Of a stretch of 11,487 nt of DNA, positions 1 through 7,613 are shown one piece after another. The DNA is from Muribaculaceae bacterium. Its GTDB lineage: Bacteria > Bacteroidota > Bacteroidia > Bacteroidales > Muribaculaceae. Location of the stretch: the NCBI GenBank assembly GCA_009775375.1, contig VSPO01000218.1:1-11487 (forward strand). The letters run 5' to 3'. The notes beneath the pieces were generated by a model, which made no database searches, was not told the origin of the DNA, and saw only the letters and a list, made by a program, of their open reading frames with translations. Numbering within the stretch: the stretch's first letter is position 1; the number at the start of each line of letters is the position of its first letter. A program made the position numbers and the translations under genes.

Positions 1-62
1 TCGTTGAAGAATCCGCCGAAGCACAAGTGAAAATCCGGGTTAAAAACTCAAAAACACATTAA
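1..62 (+). CDS. C-terminal end of an upstream phage gene (partial)
   Basis: Codons read from base 3 give a short open tail ending in the TAA at 60-62. The last residues are hydrophilic (VEESAEAQVKIRVKNSKTH). The stop lies two bases before the next ATG, which fits a tightly packed tail operon. In siphophages the gene before a distal tail protein is often the tape measure, so that is a reasonable guess from position alone. Too little is visible to name the product. Confidence 0.6.
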   Translation, partial: VEESAEAQVKIRVKNSKTH

Positions 63-64
63 GA

Positions 65-1270
65 ATGAACACCGAAAATAGCATCTTTCAAATGCCCTTT
101 GATGAATCGGACGGAGCGACAACCGCTTACGACTATTCACCAAACCGCGCCGACGGCGTGGTGGATGGGGCGCACTTTGTCGCCGGAAAGAACGGCAATG
201 CAATTTCCTTTGCCGGGGATGATACTTGCGAGGTGTCGAAATCCATTTTACCTAATTTGGGGGTGGACTTCACAATTCTTGCATGGGTTCAGCCCGGAAA
301 GCGTGAAGCCGGGTCGCCGTCGAACCTGATATGGCTTATCAACTTTGCCGGGCTTGAAAACTTCATCGAATTTTCGTTTGAAGCAAAGCCGGGGTCGTGG
401 TTTTCCGTCGCCCTTGTCAAGCACGGCACTGTTTACGACTTCTATGTGAACTCAACACGCATCAAGTCCGTAAGCAAAGCCGGAACACCCACGGGCATTT
501 CCCTGAACCAAGATTGCTATTCGGGTGACTACGGATTCGGACTTCTTGATGATGTCAAGATTTTCAATGTCGCCCTTTCGCAAACCGACCTGATGGATGA
601 AGTTGCAAGCGTCAAAGATATTGCATATCTTGTTGATGGCATCGACTTCAAGACATTCAACGTGTTTGTGTCGGGGTCGGATGGTATCTTGAATCGCCCG
701 AAACTCAAAACCCCGGCATCCGTTTCATGGGATAATTACCACGGTGAAGCGGTTGACCTGATGCACAAGTTCTATGAACCACGCGAAATCACCTTGTCTT
801 GCTTCAAAAAGGCAGCTTCAAAAATCGACTTCATCACCGAACTTGCCGCCTTTGAACGCCAATTCGACAAGCAAGGCACACAACGTCTTGTCATCGCCGT
901 TCACCCGGTCAAACCCCTTATCTACGAGGTTTATTGCAAGGATGCAATCGAAATCACCAAAGAATGGAACGACCAACTTATGGTCGGCACATTCAAGTTG
1001 AAGTTGATTGAACCCGAACCCGTCAAGCGTGTGTTGAAGCACATCCGCGTCGGCGAATCAACCAAGACTTGCACAATCACCATCACCACCCGCAAATATG
1101 TGAACATCTATTGGGGCGACGGCACGGTTGATTATGACGTGTCCGGCACTGACAAAGTGATAACACATGATTACGTCGCCAACGGCGATTATTTCCCCGT
1201 GGTGACGGGTTGCATCGACGAAATCACAAAATTTGAAACCAACGCGATTGTCGTATGGGAGAAAATTTAA
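65..1270 (+). CDS. Tail protein with LamG-like, distal-tail-like and PKD-like parts
   Basis: This 401-aa protein is probably a structural tail component near the tail tip. Residues 1-180 resemble a LamG/concanavalin-type jelly roll: a typical opening (FDESDGATTAYDYSPNRADG), AWVQP near 73-77, and the characteristic closing stretch DDVKIFNVALS at 162-172. Residues about 185-320 look like the adaptor part of a distal tail protein. Residues about 335-390 carry a PKD-like pattern, with WGDGT at 350-354 and a later HDY...G.Y stretch. The ATG at 65 follows the upstream stop by two bases, and the 3' end overlaps the next gene by 16 nt, so the two are probably translated together. LamG domains bind sugars in many proteins, so a carbohydrate-binding role is plausible but inferred. 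The domain calls rest on pattern recognition only. Confidence 0.7.
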   Translation: MNTENSIFQMPFDESDGATTAYDYSPNRADGVVDGAHFVAGKNGNAISFAGDDTCEVSKSILPNLGVDFTILAWVQPGKREAGSPSNLIWLINFAGLENFIEFSFEAKPGSWFSVALVKHGTVYDFYVNSTRIKSVSKAGTPTGISLNQDCYSGDYGFGLLDDVKIFNVALSQTDLMDEVASVKDIAYLVDGIDFKTFNVFVSGSDGILNRPKLKTPASVSWDNYHGEAVDLMHKFYEPREITLSCFKKAASKIDFITELAAFERQFDKQGTQRLVIAVHPVKPLIYEVYCKDAIEITKEWNDQLMVGTFKLKLIEPEPVKRVLKHIRVGESTKTCTITITTRKYVNIYWGDGTVDYDVSGTDKVITHDYVANGDYFPVVTGCIDEITKFETNAIVVWEKI

Positions 1271-4200
1271 TCATTACAAAACGGAACGGAAACCGTGTGC
1301 CGCTTCAATCGCGGCGCACGGCAACCGCCGTCACGTCCGCCCGGCAGAATTGGGCATTGAACGGCGATGATACCGTTGACATCACCGTTGAATCACCGTT
1401 CCCGCAGACCTACGACATCGGCGACAAGATAAGCGTTTTCGGGCGTGATTACACCCTTAACCGCTTGTCAAAGCCGAAGAAGTCCGGGGCACACGAATTT
1501 CAATATACATTGCAATTCGAGGGGGTGCAATACGACCTTTTGCGGGCGACCTATGACGTGACCATTGACACGACCAACAACAACTTGCAAGACGTTCAGG
1601 GCGATTCCCTGACGGGCGATTTGCACCGCTTCTTGACCGTGCTTATTGCCAACGCAAACCGTGTGTTCCCCGGCAAATGGCGTTTGGGGTCGTGTCCTGA
1701 CACCGCAAGCGATGTCACTTTGACTTTCGGTGAATCCGATAATTGCCTTTCGGTGCTTCAATCCCTGATGGGGAAATTCGGTGAATCCCTTTTCTTCGAC
1801 ATTGCCGTTGACGGGTCGGTTTATGTCCTGAACATCCTTTCGACAAGCCGGACATTGCCGTTCACCCTTGAATTTGGCAAGAACAAAGGACTTTACATGA
1901 TAAGCCGCGACAATGTTTCATCGGCAAACATCGTGACCCGTCTTAAAGTCTATGGCAGTGCGTCAAACATCACGTCAAAATATCGCGCCGACCGTCTATG
2001 CTTGCCGGGCAAGACAAAGGCGCAATCTTACATCGAGAAGCCCGAAGCGGTGGCGAAATACGGCATCTTTGAGGGGCGCAAGCACTTCGACAACATCAAG
2101 CCGACATTCACGGGTCATGTTCAGGCGGTCGGCGATTCCGTCCTTGAACTTATCGACCCGACCATTTCGTTTGACCTGAACGCAAAGGAAGCCGACGGGG
2201 TAACGACCAAATATTTGCTTAACGGCGTGGCGGCAAAGGTTCATTTCAATTCGGGCAATCTTGCCGGATATGAATTTGAAATTGCCAAATATGACCATGC
2301 GACGCACAAAATCACTTTGCGCAAGTTCACCGACGACCGGGGCGACGTGTTCCCGTCTGAAACGTCGGCAGCGTTTCAGTTTGCCACGGGCAACGAATAT
2401 AAGATTGTGGACATCACCTTGCCCCCCGAACTGATAAGCGCGGCGGAAAACGAACTTTTGGAAACCGGGACAAAGTTTTATGACCAAAATTCGCAACCCA
2501 AAGTGCAATATTCGGTCAGTGTCACAAAGGCTTACATCGAAAAACACTTTGCGACCGATGCCGGAATTGTCAACGTGTTTGTGCCGGGTGATTATGTACC
2601 TATTAAAGACCCTGACATTGACGTGGACAAGGCAATTCGCATCAAGTCAATCACGCGCAATGTGCTTGACCCCTACGAATATAACTTGACCATTTCGGAC
2701 ACCGTGACATCGAACATCACCAACCGGGTGATTTCCGACATCATCGACATTGACAAGGTTTTGGAAGTCAACAATCTTAAAGACCCCGCCCGCGCCCGTG
2801 CAAATTGGCGGTCAAGTCGTGAAGTCCTTGACATGGTTTTCGACCCGGAGGGGGATTATTACACCGACAAAATCAAGCCCAATTCGATTGATACGCTTGC
2901 ACTATCCGTGGGCGCAAAGTCAATGCAATTCGGATTGGCAAACACGGTCTTTGAGCCGAATTACAACGGGAATCCGCGCATTTTCAGGTGGAAAGGCGGT
3001 GTGCTGACCCATTACACCATCAACGAGGAATCGGCGGTGTCGTGGGTGCTTGCCGACGGGCAAATTACCATTACCCCCGACACACAGGCATATTATATTT
3101 ATGCCCGGTGTAACAAAGCTGGACAAGACGGCACAATTCAAATCACATCCGCGCAACACAAGGTCAACGAGGATGCCAATTATTATTGGTTTTGGATAGG
3201 TGTTATCAATTCCGTTGACCCTGACATCAAGGCACGTTCCGTCGCCCTGACTTATGGATTCACCATGATAAACGGGCGGTTCATCAAGACCGGGCGCATC
3301 GAATCCGCCGACGGTGAAACATACTTCGATTTGGATAATTCCGAAATCGGCGGACGCATCGTGTTCAACTCCAACGGTGAAGAAAAGACCCTTGAAGAAT
3401 TGGGGCAAGAAGCCCTTGAAAGCAAGGATTTCATCAACAACACCTTGCCGGGGCTTCTTTCGGGGCTTCAATCGCAACTTGACGGCGTGATTGAACAATG
3501 GTTCTATGAGGTTGACCCGACCCCGGACAGCACCGCCCCGACCGCGACGGCAAATGAACCCGCAAAAGGATGGGTCGAAGCAGATGCGGCAAGCGGTGGT
3601 GTCACTGAACGGGAAAAGCACTTGGGCGACTTGTTTTATAACACCGAATCGGGCAAGGTTTGGCGATATGTCAAAGGCAAGGTGCGCCCGCATCCGGGCG
3701 CGGCGTTGTCAACGTCCGATTATTACTATTGGAAAGAGTTGGAAGATACGGAATTGGCACAAGCCTTGTCATTGGCGCAAGATGCCCTTGATGCGGCGAA
3801 CTCCAAAGCCCGCATTTTCGTGTCAACGCCTTATCCCCCTTATTCGGTCGGCGACCTTTGGGTTCAGGGTGCAAGCGGCGACATATACCGATGCAAGACC
3901 GCCCGTGCGTCCGGCGCATTTTCTTCAAGCGATTGGGAAAAGGCTTCAAAATACACCGATGATTCCGCGTTGAATAACTTTATCAACGGCAATTATAATG
4001 ATACCATTAACAATCTTACAAATCAGATTGACGGCAAGATTGAAACATGGTTTCAGGAATCCGACCCTGCGACATTGTGGACAACCGCCACACTGAAAGA
4101 ACGACATTCCGGCGATATGTGGTATAAGCCGACGGCACACGAATTGAAGTATTACGGTGTTGTCGCATACTTCACACATCCACAAACCGGAGTAAGAACA

Positions 4201-5334
4201 CCAATCTACGGGTGGACGCTTGTTCAGGATGCAAAAGCCATTGCCGCTTATGAAGCAGCGTCAAAGGCGCAAGACACCGCCGACGGCAAACGTCAAGTCT
4301 TTGTTTCAACCCCTTATCCCCCTTATGACATCGGCGACTTATGGGTTGACGGGAAAGAGTTGCGCCGTTGTATCACCGCGAAAACCGCCGGGCAATCCTA
4401 CAATGTCAACGATTGGGTCGTTGCCGTATATTACGACAACACCAAAACAACCATTGACGGCGGCATCGTTACGTCCGGCACAATTCAGGTTGCGGGCGAC
4501 AATCAAAGCATCCTTGCGGGCATCACCGGGCAAGGCACGACGGCATCATCAATCCGCTTTTGGGCGGGCGCATCCTTTGAAAACCGAGCAACCGCGCCTT
4601 ATCGAGTAATGCAAGACGGGTCGGTGGTAATGACCAAAGCAACGGTCGAGGGTGTTATAAATGCCCTTTCCGGCTCAATCGGCGGGTTCAATATTTCAAC
4701 CGGGCGAATCGGTTATGGTTCTTCGTCGGAGCAAGACACGACGCACGGATTGGCATTGTTGCGTGATTTCATCCGATTCTATAACGGCGACCAAAGGGTT
4801 CTTGTCGGTTGCCTTAGTTCACTTGGCTATCCTTATTGCGGATTGTTTGAACTGACGGGTGACATGGGAACGGCACTTGAAGTTCACCACAAACACAAAA
4901 CGACCGCCGATGAACAAAATGAATATTGGTATCGCCCGAAGTCACTTGCGGTGTTCGGAAATCAATTCAATGTCGGTAAGGTCGCAATGTTTGAAAAAGG
5001 TTACATTGGTAGCGTTTATAATGACATTATCGAATTATGGATTGGTCAAACTCACAAATATTATTTCACATCTTGCACGTCACGACGAATGAGAGTGAAG
5101 TTACCGACAAAAACAACGGTTGACCGAATGACCGGTAATGCCGCAATTCAATTTGACTTGGAAATCGTGTGTGACCCGTTCATGTCAAATACCGTTGTTC
5201 TTACTTCGCAAACCGGGGGGCAAATGTATAATCAGAAAGGCGAAACGGTTTCGACAATCGACATGGCAAAGGGTGATTCAATCATGTTCCGTTACTATGC
5301 CGGACGGTGGACAATCATTAACCGATATAATTAA
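1255..5334 (+). CDS. Large tail/baseplate fibre protein with duplicated internal module
   Basis: The protein has 1359 residues and starts inside the end of the preceding tail gene (16-nt overlap). The N-terminal 500 or so residues look like a baseplate-hub or tail-endopeptidase-like (Tal) platform: GDKISVFGRDYTLNRL followed by a long beta-rich stretch. A helical, glutamate-rich linker lies near residues 700-745. Two related modules follow (about 743-904 and 926-1062). Each opens with DG.IE.WF or a close variant, contains an H.GD(L/M) motif, and carries the near-identical signature VFVSTPYPPY..GDLWV (from about 854 and 1014). The C-terminal 280 residues (GGIVTSGTIQ, then SIGGFNIS and a beta-rich end) resemble the tip domains of phage fibres. 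Size and position fit the central fibre or host-contact protein of a siphophage tail. The exact family is not certain, and no catalytic motif was recognised. Confidence 0.8.
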   Translation: MGENLIITKRNGNRVPLQSRRTATAVTSARQNWALNGDDTVDITVESPFPQTYDIGDKISVFGRDYTLNRLSKPKKSGAHEFQYTLQFEGVQYDLLRATYDVTIDTTNNNLQDVQGDSLTGDLHRFLTVLIANANRVFPGKWRLGSCPDTASDVTLTFGESDNCLSVLQSLMGKFGESLFFDIAVDGSVYVLNILSTSRTLPFTLEFGKNKGLYMISRDNVSSANIVTRLKVYGSASNITSKYRADRLCLPGKTKAQSYIEKPEAVAKYGIFEGRKHFDNIKPTFTGHVQAVGDSVLELIDPTISFDLNAKEADGVTTKYLLNGVAAKVHFNSGNLAGYEFEIAKYDHATHKITLRKFTDDRGDVFPSETSAAFQFATGNEYKIVDITLPPELISAAENELLETGTKFYDQNSQPKVQYSVSVTKAYIEKHFATDAGIVNVFVPGDYVPIKDPDIDVDKAIRIKSITRNVLDPYEYNLTISDTVTSNITNRVISDIIDIDKVLEVNNLKDPARARANWRSSREVLDMVFDPEGDYYTDKIKPNSIDTLALSVGAKSMQFGLANTVFEPNYNGNPRIFRWKGGVLTHYTINEESAVSWVLADGQITITPDTQAYYIYARCNKAGQDGTIQITSAQHKVNEDANYYWFWIGVINSVDPDIKARSVALTYGFTMINGRFIKTGRIESADGETYFDLDNSEIGGRIVFNSNGEEKTLEELGQEALESKDFINNTLPGLLSGLQSQLDGVIEQWFYEVDPTPDSTAPTATANEPAKGWVEADAASGGVTEREKHLGDLFYNTESGKVWRYVKGKVRPHPGAALSTSDYYYWKELEDTELAQALSLAQDALDAANSKARIFVSTPYPPYSVGDLWVQGASGDIYRCKTARASGAFSSSDWEKASKYTDDSALNNFINGNYNDTINNLTNQIDGKIETWFQESDPATLWTTATLKERHSGDMWYKPTAHELKYYGVVAYFTHPQTGVRTPIYGWTLVQDAKAIAAYEAASKAQDTADGKRQVFVSTPYPPYDIGDLWVDGKELRRCITAKTAGQSYNVNDWVVAVYYDNTKTTIDGGIVTSGTIQVAGDNQSILAGITGQGTTASSIRFWAGASFENRATAPYRVMQDGSVVMTKATVEGVINALSGSIGGFNISTGRIGYGSSSEQDTTHGLALLRDFIRFYNGDQRVLVGCLSSLGYPYCGLFELTGDMGTALEVHHKHKTTADEQNEYWYRPKSLAVFGNQFNVGKVAMFEKGYIGSVYNDIIELWIGQTHKYYFTSCTSRRMRVKLPTKTTVDRMTGNAAIQFDLEIVCDPFMSNTVVLTSQTGGQMYNQKGETVSTIDMAKGDSIMFRYYAGRWTIINRYN
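3481..4442 (+). repeat. Two diverged copies of a ~150-residue module in the fibre gene
   Basis: Copy 1 spans about 3481-3966 and copy 2 about 4030-4442, in the same reading frame. Both encode DG.IE.WF, an H.GD(L/M)(F/W)Y motif, an alanine-rich helix, then VFVSTPYPPY..GDLWV and a closing DW motif. DNA identity is highest around the PYPPY signature and low elsewhere, so the duplication is old. Such modules are typical of fibre shafts that lengthen by internal duplication. Confidence 0.7.
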
Positions 5335-5339
5335 CAATC

Positions 5340-5735
5340 ATGGAATTAGCAAAAATATTGCCTGATGGCACGGCGGACATTCGCTTTTGTCCGCCGTCGC
5401 TTGGCGAAAGAATGGCACAACTTCGGGATGCCGGGTTTCTCAATTTTGTGCCGACCGAACAACCGCAAACGGAAACCGGGTTTGTCGCGGTTGATTCATT
5501 CGCCGTCGTTGATGGGTATGTCGTGCAGTCGTGGGAAGTCAAGGTTGACCCCGTGGCGACACAAGCCCGCATCGACGAACTAAAAGCCGGACTTGCAGAT
5601 TCGGACTACAAGGTAACAAAGTGTTATGAAGCATCTTTGGTCGGTGATTCATTGCCTTATGACATCGCGGAATTGCACCGGGAAAGGCAATCAATCCGCG
5701 ATGAAATCAACCGCCTTGAAGCCCTTATCGCGTGA
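5340..5735 (+). CDS. Small tail-associated protein, possibly a fibre assembly factor
   Basis: This 131-aa protein begins five bases after the fibre gene stop, so it belongs to the tail operon. Residues 1-70 are beta-rich (FCPPSLGERM, then a GYVVQSWEV strand). The second half is helical and highly charged: DYKVTKCYEASLVGDSLPYD followed by an ELHRERQ...EINRLEALI helix likely to form a coiled coil. Small proteins directly behind large fibre genes often serve as assembly chaperones or fibre-tip partners. That role is inferred from position and shape; the family is not firmly recognised. No signal peptide or membrane segment is seen. About 80 bases without a gene follow, carrying a new promoter. 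Confidence 0.65.
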   Translation: MELAKILPDGTADIRFCPPSLGERMAQLRDAGFLNFVPTEQPQTETGFVAVDSFAVVDGYVVQSWEVKVDPVATQARIDELKAGLADSDYKVTKCYEASLVGDSLPYDIAELHRERQSIRDEINRLEALIA

Positions 5736-5761
5736 AGTTATGCTTTATTTATTCAATCGTG

Positions 5762-5792
5762 TTTTATAGTAAGACATATTGAGGTAATTTTG
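5762..5792 (+). promoter_or_regulatory. Bacteroidetes-type promoter for the DGR target operon
   Basis: TAATTTTG at 5785-5792 matches the -7 box TAnnTTTG exactly. A TTTT run at 5762-5765 sits 19 nt upstream, where the -33 box TTTG is expected (one mismatch). The predicted transcript starts near 5797-5800, shortly before the ATG at 5816. This is the only intergenic gap of this kind among the protein genes, and it separates the tail operon from the retroelement. Confidence 0.6.
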
Positions 5793-5815
5793 CAAACATC
5801 AAATCGAATTACGAC

Positions 5816-6088
5816 ATGGACACAACAAGGTCGGGCGAACAAGTTTCCGCCCAAATCGGCAAAATGGGTGTCGTTGCCCTGACGGATTCCGGCTTTTCCT
5901 TGCCGGACGGTCAGTGCTTCAACATCAAGAACGACGGCAACGCCCCGGTCACTCTATCGGTGCAGCTTGCCGGGATGCCTGACGGCGATTCCGTCACAAC
6001 GCAATTTGATTGCGGGTGGAATCCCGAAATCGTGAAAAAGATAATGCCAACGTCGTTGGCGAATACTAACTTAAAATGGGGCTTCTAA
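5816..6088 (+). CDS. 90-aa protein upstream of the DGR target, function unknown
   Basis: The protein is small and predicted beta-rich, with alternating stretches such as CFNIKNDGNAPVTLSVQLAG (residues 40-59) that resemble one Ig-like or decoration-protein sheet. It has no signal peptide, membrane segment or recognised catalytic motif. It is the first gene after the promoter at 5762-5792. Its stop is separated by a single base from the ATG of the variable target protein, so the two are almost certainly co-translated. That linkage suggests a physical partner of the target, for example an adaptor joining it to the tail, but this is inference. The ATG at 5816 is the first in frame after the promoter. 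Confidence 0.7.
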   Translation: MDTTRSGEQVSAQIGKMGVVALTDSGFSLPDGQCFNIKNDGNAPVTLSVQLAGMPDGDSVTTQFDCGWNPEIVKKIMPTSLANTNLKWGF

Positions 6089-6089
6089 T

Positions 6090-7403
6090 ATGGGTCTTTT
6101 AATCGGCACGGGCAACACAAAGCCCGCATTCGCTTATGACTATTATTACGGCATTGAATGGGATAAGACCGTTTCAAATCCCATTCCAACCCGTATCGGT
6201 AAGAACGAACTTCATCAGTCCTTGCCCGTTCAGTCACTTATGCGCCGTTGCATCCTCAAAGACGATGGCGCGGTCAATTACTACTTACACGCAAACGATT
6301 CCTCAAAGCGCGACAACGGGGCGGCGGCAAACCTGACCGGGGCGGACGGTCAATTCATGGTCGAGTTGCCCGACGCATATATGCGCTTTGAAATGGATGG
6401 CAACAAGTGTCGCGCCCTGATGTCTGACCGTCCGTTGCCCGGATTCATCAAGTGGCGTAAAGACTATGTTTCCGCCGATGAAGCGTGTGTGCAGCGGTCA
6501 ACCAACAAACTTTGCGCGGTGGTCAACACTGATGCCGACTATCGCGGCGGCAACAACAATGCGTCGTATGACGCGACCGACCACACATTGTTAGGTCGCC
6601 CGGCAACATCTATCAGCCTGACCAATTTCCGCGCATACGCCCGCGCCCGTGGGTCGGTGTCGTGGAACTGCAACCTATATCAGATACACCGCAAGTTGTG
6701 GTGGTTCTTTGCGATTGAATATTGCAATTTCAATTCGCAAGCAGCTTTCAACGCCGCATTGACCGCCGACGGTATGCGTCAAGGCGGACTTGGCGCGGGT
6801 GTCACGACCCTTGACGGCGGCAAGTGGAACACATGGTGCGGTTATAATCCGTTCATCCCTTGCGGTCACACCCTTTCGTTGGGCAATCACACGGGGGTTG
6901 TCGATTATGCGTTGCCCGCCGGGTACGGCGCAACACTGACCGTCGCCGTTCCGTCTTATCGCGGCGTGACAAATCCTTTCGGTCATATATGGAAATGGAC
7001 GGATGGTTGCCTTTGCAACATTCAGTCCGATGCCGCCGGGGGATTATCGGAATTTTTCGTGTGCGACAATCCCGCCGAATTTGCAAGCACCATCGGGTCG
7101 GGCTATCAGTTACGCGGCAACTTACCCCGTCAAGAGGGTTATGTTAAAGCCTTGATTCTCGGCGAACACGGCGAAATCATGCCCCTTGCGGTCGGTGGTG
7201 GCACAACATCGTATTTCTGCGATTACTATTATACAAACATCCCCACAAGTGGTGAAGCCACACGCGGCGTTTTGTTCGGCGGTCGTGCGTATCCTGGTGC
7301 GCGTGCGGGCTTCGTGTATGCGGATACGAGTGCTGCGCCGTCGTATACGGGTGCGTCTGTCGGTTCTCGGCTTTGCTTTTACCCAATCGACCCCGCCGCG
7401 TAA
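6090..7403 (+). CDS. DGR variable target protein, C-type lectin fold, likely receptor binder
   Basis: This 437-aa protein is the diversified product of the retroelement. Its last 46 residues contain the variable repeat (codons 392-430). Upstream, residues about 110-390 look like the C-type-lectin / formylglycine-generating-enzyme-like fold used by DGR targets: a TNFRAYARARGS stretch, WWFFAIEYCNFNSQ, and NPFGHIWKWTDG at 295-306 (compare G.vWEW in that family). The conserved closing motif GSRLCF is at 425-430. Compared with the template, 14 residues are changed: S397G, N399R, N401Y, N402P, N405R, N412D, N414S, N415A, N419Y, N421G, N423S, I424V, Q427R and Q428L. The gene follows the 90-aa gene by one base. 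In Bordetella phage the equivalent protein (Mtd) binds the host receptor; position behind the tail genes suggests the same here. The lectin-fold call is by motif only. Confidence 0.9.
   Translation: MGLLIGTGNTKPAFAYDYYYGIEWDKTVSNPIPTRIGKNELHQSLPVQSLMRRCILKDDGAVNYYLHANDSSKRDNGAAANLTGADGQFMVELPDAYMRFEMDGNKCRALMSDRPLPGFIKWRKDYVSADEACVQRSTNKLCAVVNTDADYRGGNNNASYDATDHTLLGRPATSISLTNFRAYARARGSVSWNCNLYQIHRKLWWFFAIEYCNFNSQAAFNAALTADGMRQGGLGAGVTTLDGGKWNTWCGYNPFIPCGHTLSLGNHTGVVDYALPAGYGATLTVAVPSYRGVTNPFGHIWKWTDGCLCNIQSDAAGGLSEFFVCDNPAEFASTIGSGYQLRGNLPRQEGYVKALILGEHGEIMPLAVGGGTTSYFCDYYYTNIPTSGEATRGVLFGGRAYPGARAGFVYADTSAAPSYTGASVGSRLCFYPIDPAA
7263..7378 (+). repeat. DGR variable repeat (VR)
   Basis: This 116-bp copy aligns without gaps to the template at 7472-7587 (offset 209). 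It differs at 22 positions, every one an adenine in the template: 11 A to G, 6 A to C and 5 A to T. Seven template adenines are unchanged. The alignment ends on both sides at a mismatch that does not involve a template adenine (7262 and 7379). The repeat is in frame with the target gene and lies 22 bases before its stop codon. Confidence 0.97.
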
Positions 7404-7418
7404 GCGGAAATCGACCCC
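7385..7418 (+). promoter_or_regulatory. Direct repeat flanking a GTAA hairpin just after the VR
   Basis: Two copies of AATCGACCCC (7385-7394 and 7409-7418) flank, with one spare base on each side, a four-bp hairpin CCGC-GTAA-GCGG (7396-7407). The loop is of GNRA type and contains the TAA stop codon of the target gene. In Bordetella phage DGR a hairpin just downstream of the VR promotes homing, so this may be its counterpart. The stem is short and the role is inferred. Confidence 0.4.
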
Positions 7419-7471
7419 CGAAAACATTTTGACGGAATCTTGAAATGAAAGAAAATAGGGTTGTCAGGTGT

Positions 7472-7587
7472 CGCGGCGTTTTGTTCAGCGGTAATGCGAA
7501 TAATGGTGCGAATGCAGGCTTCGTGTATGCGAATACGAATAATGCGCCGTCGAATACGAATGCGAATATCGGTTCTCAGCAATGCTT
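7472..7587 (+). repeat. DGR template repeat (TR)
   Basis: This is the 116-bp noncoding template, 93 bp downstream of the VR and upstream of the reverse transcriptase. It holds 29 adenines, mostly as the first two bases of AAT codons when read in the VR frame (eight AAT codons). Read in that frame it would encode an asparagine-rich version of the VR. It is transcribed and reverse-transcribed with errors at adenines, and the cDNA then replaces the VR. The alternation of fixed and mutable bases is a classic TR signature. Confidence 0.96.
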
Positions 7588-7613
7588 GTAAAAATATTGC
7601 ATCACCTGAAACC

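Noticed and set aside
2920..3693. 257-codon open frame on the - strand inside the fibre gene
   Set aside because: It is a shadow of the + strand fibre gene, which has continuous recognisable tail motifs; no promoter or start context is seen on the - strand.
7456..7463. TAGGGTTG just before the TR as a dedicated TR promoter
   Set aside because: One mismatch in the core TTTG, and the nearest upstream TTTG (7428-7431) is 24 nt away instead of about 20. Read-through from the target operon explains TR transcription equally well.
7263..7587. VR/TR pair as a CRISPR array, IS end or plain tandem duplication
   Set aside because: There are only two copies, no spacers of regular length and no transposase; the adenine-only differences and the adjoining DGR-type RT explain the pair fully.
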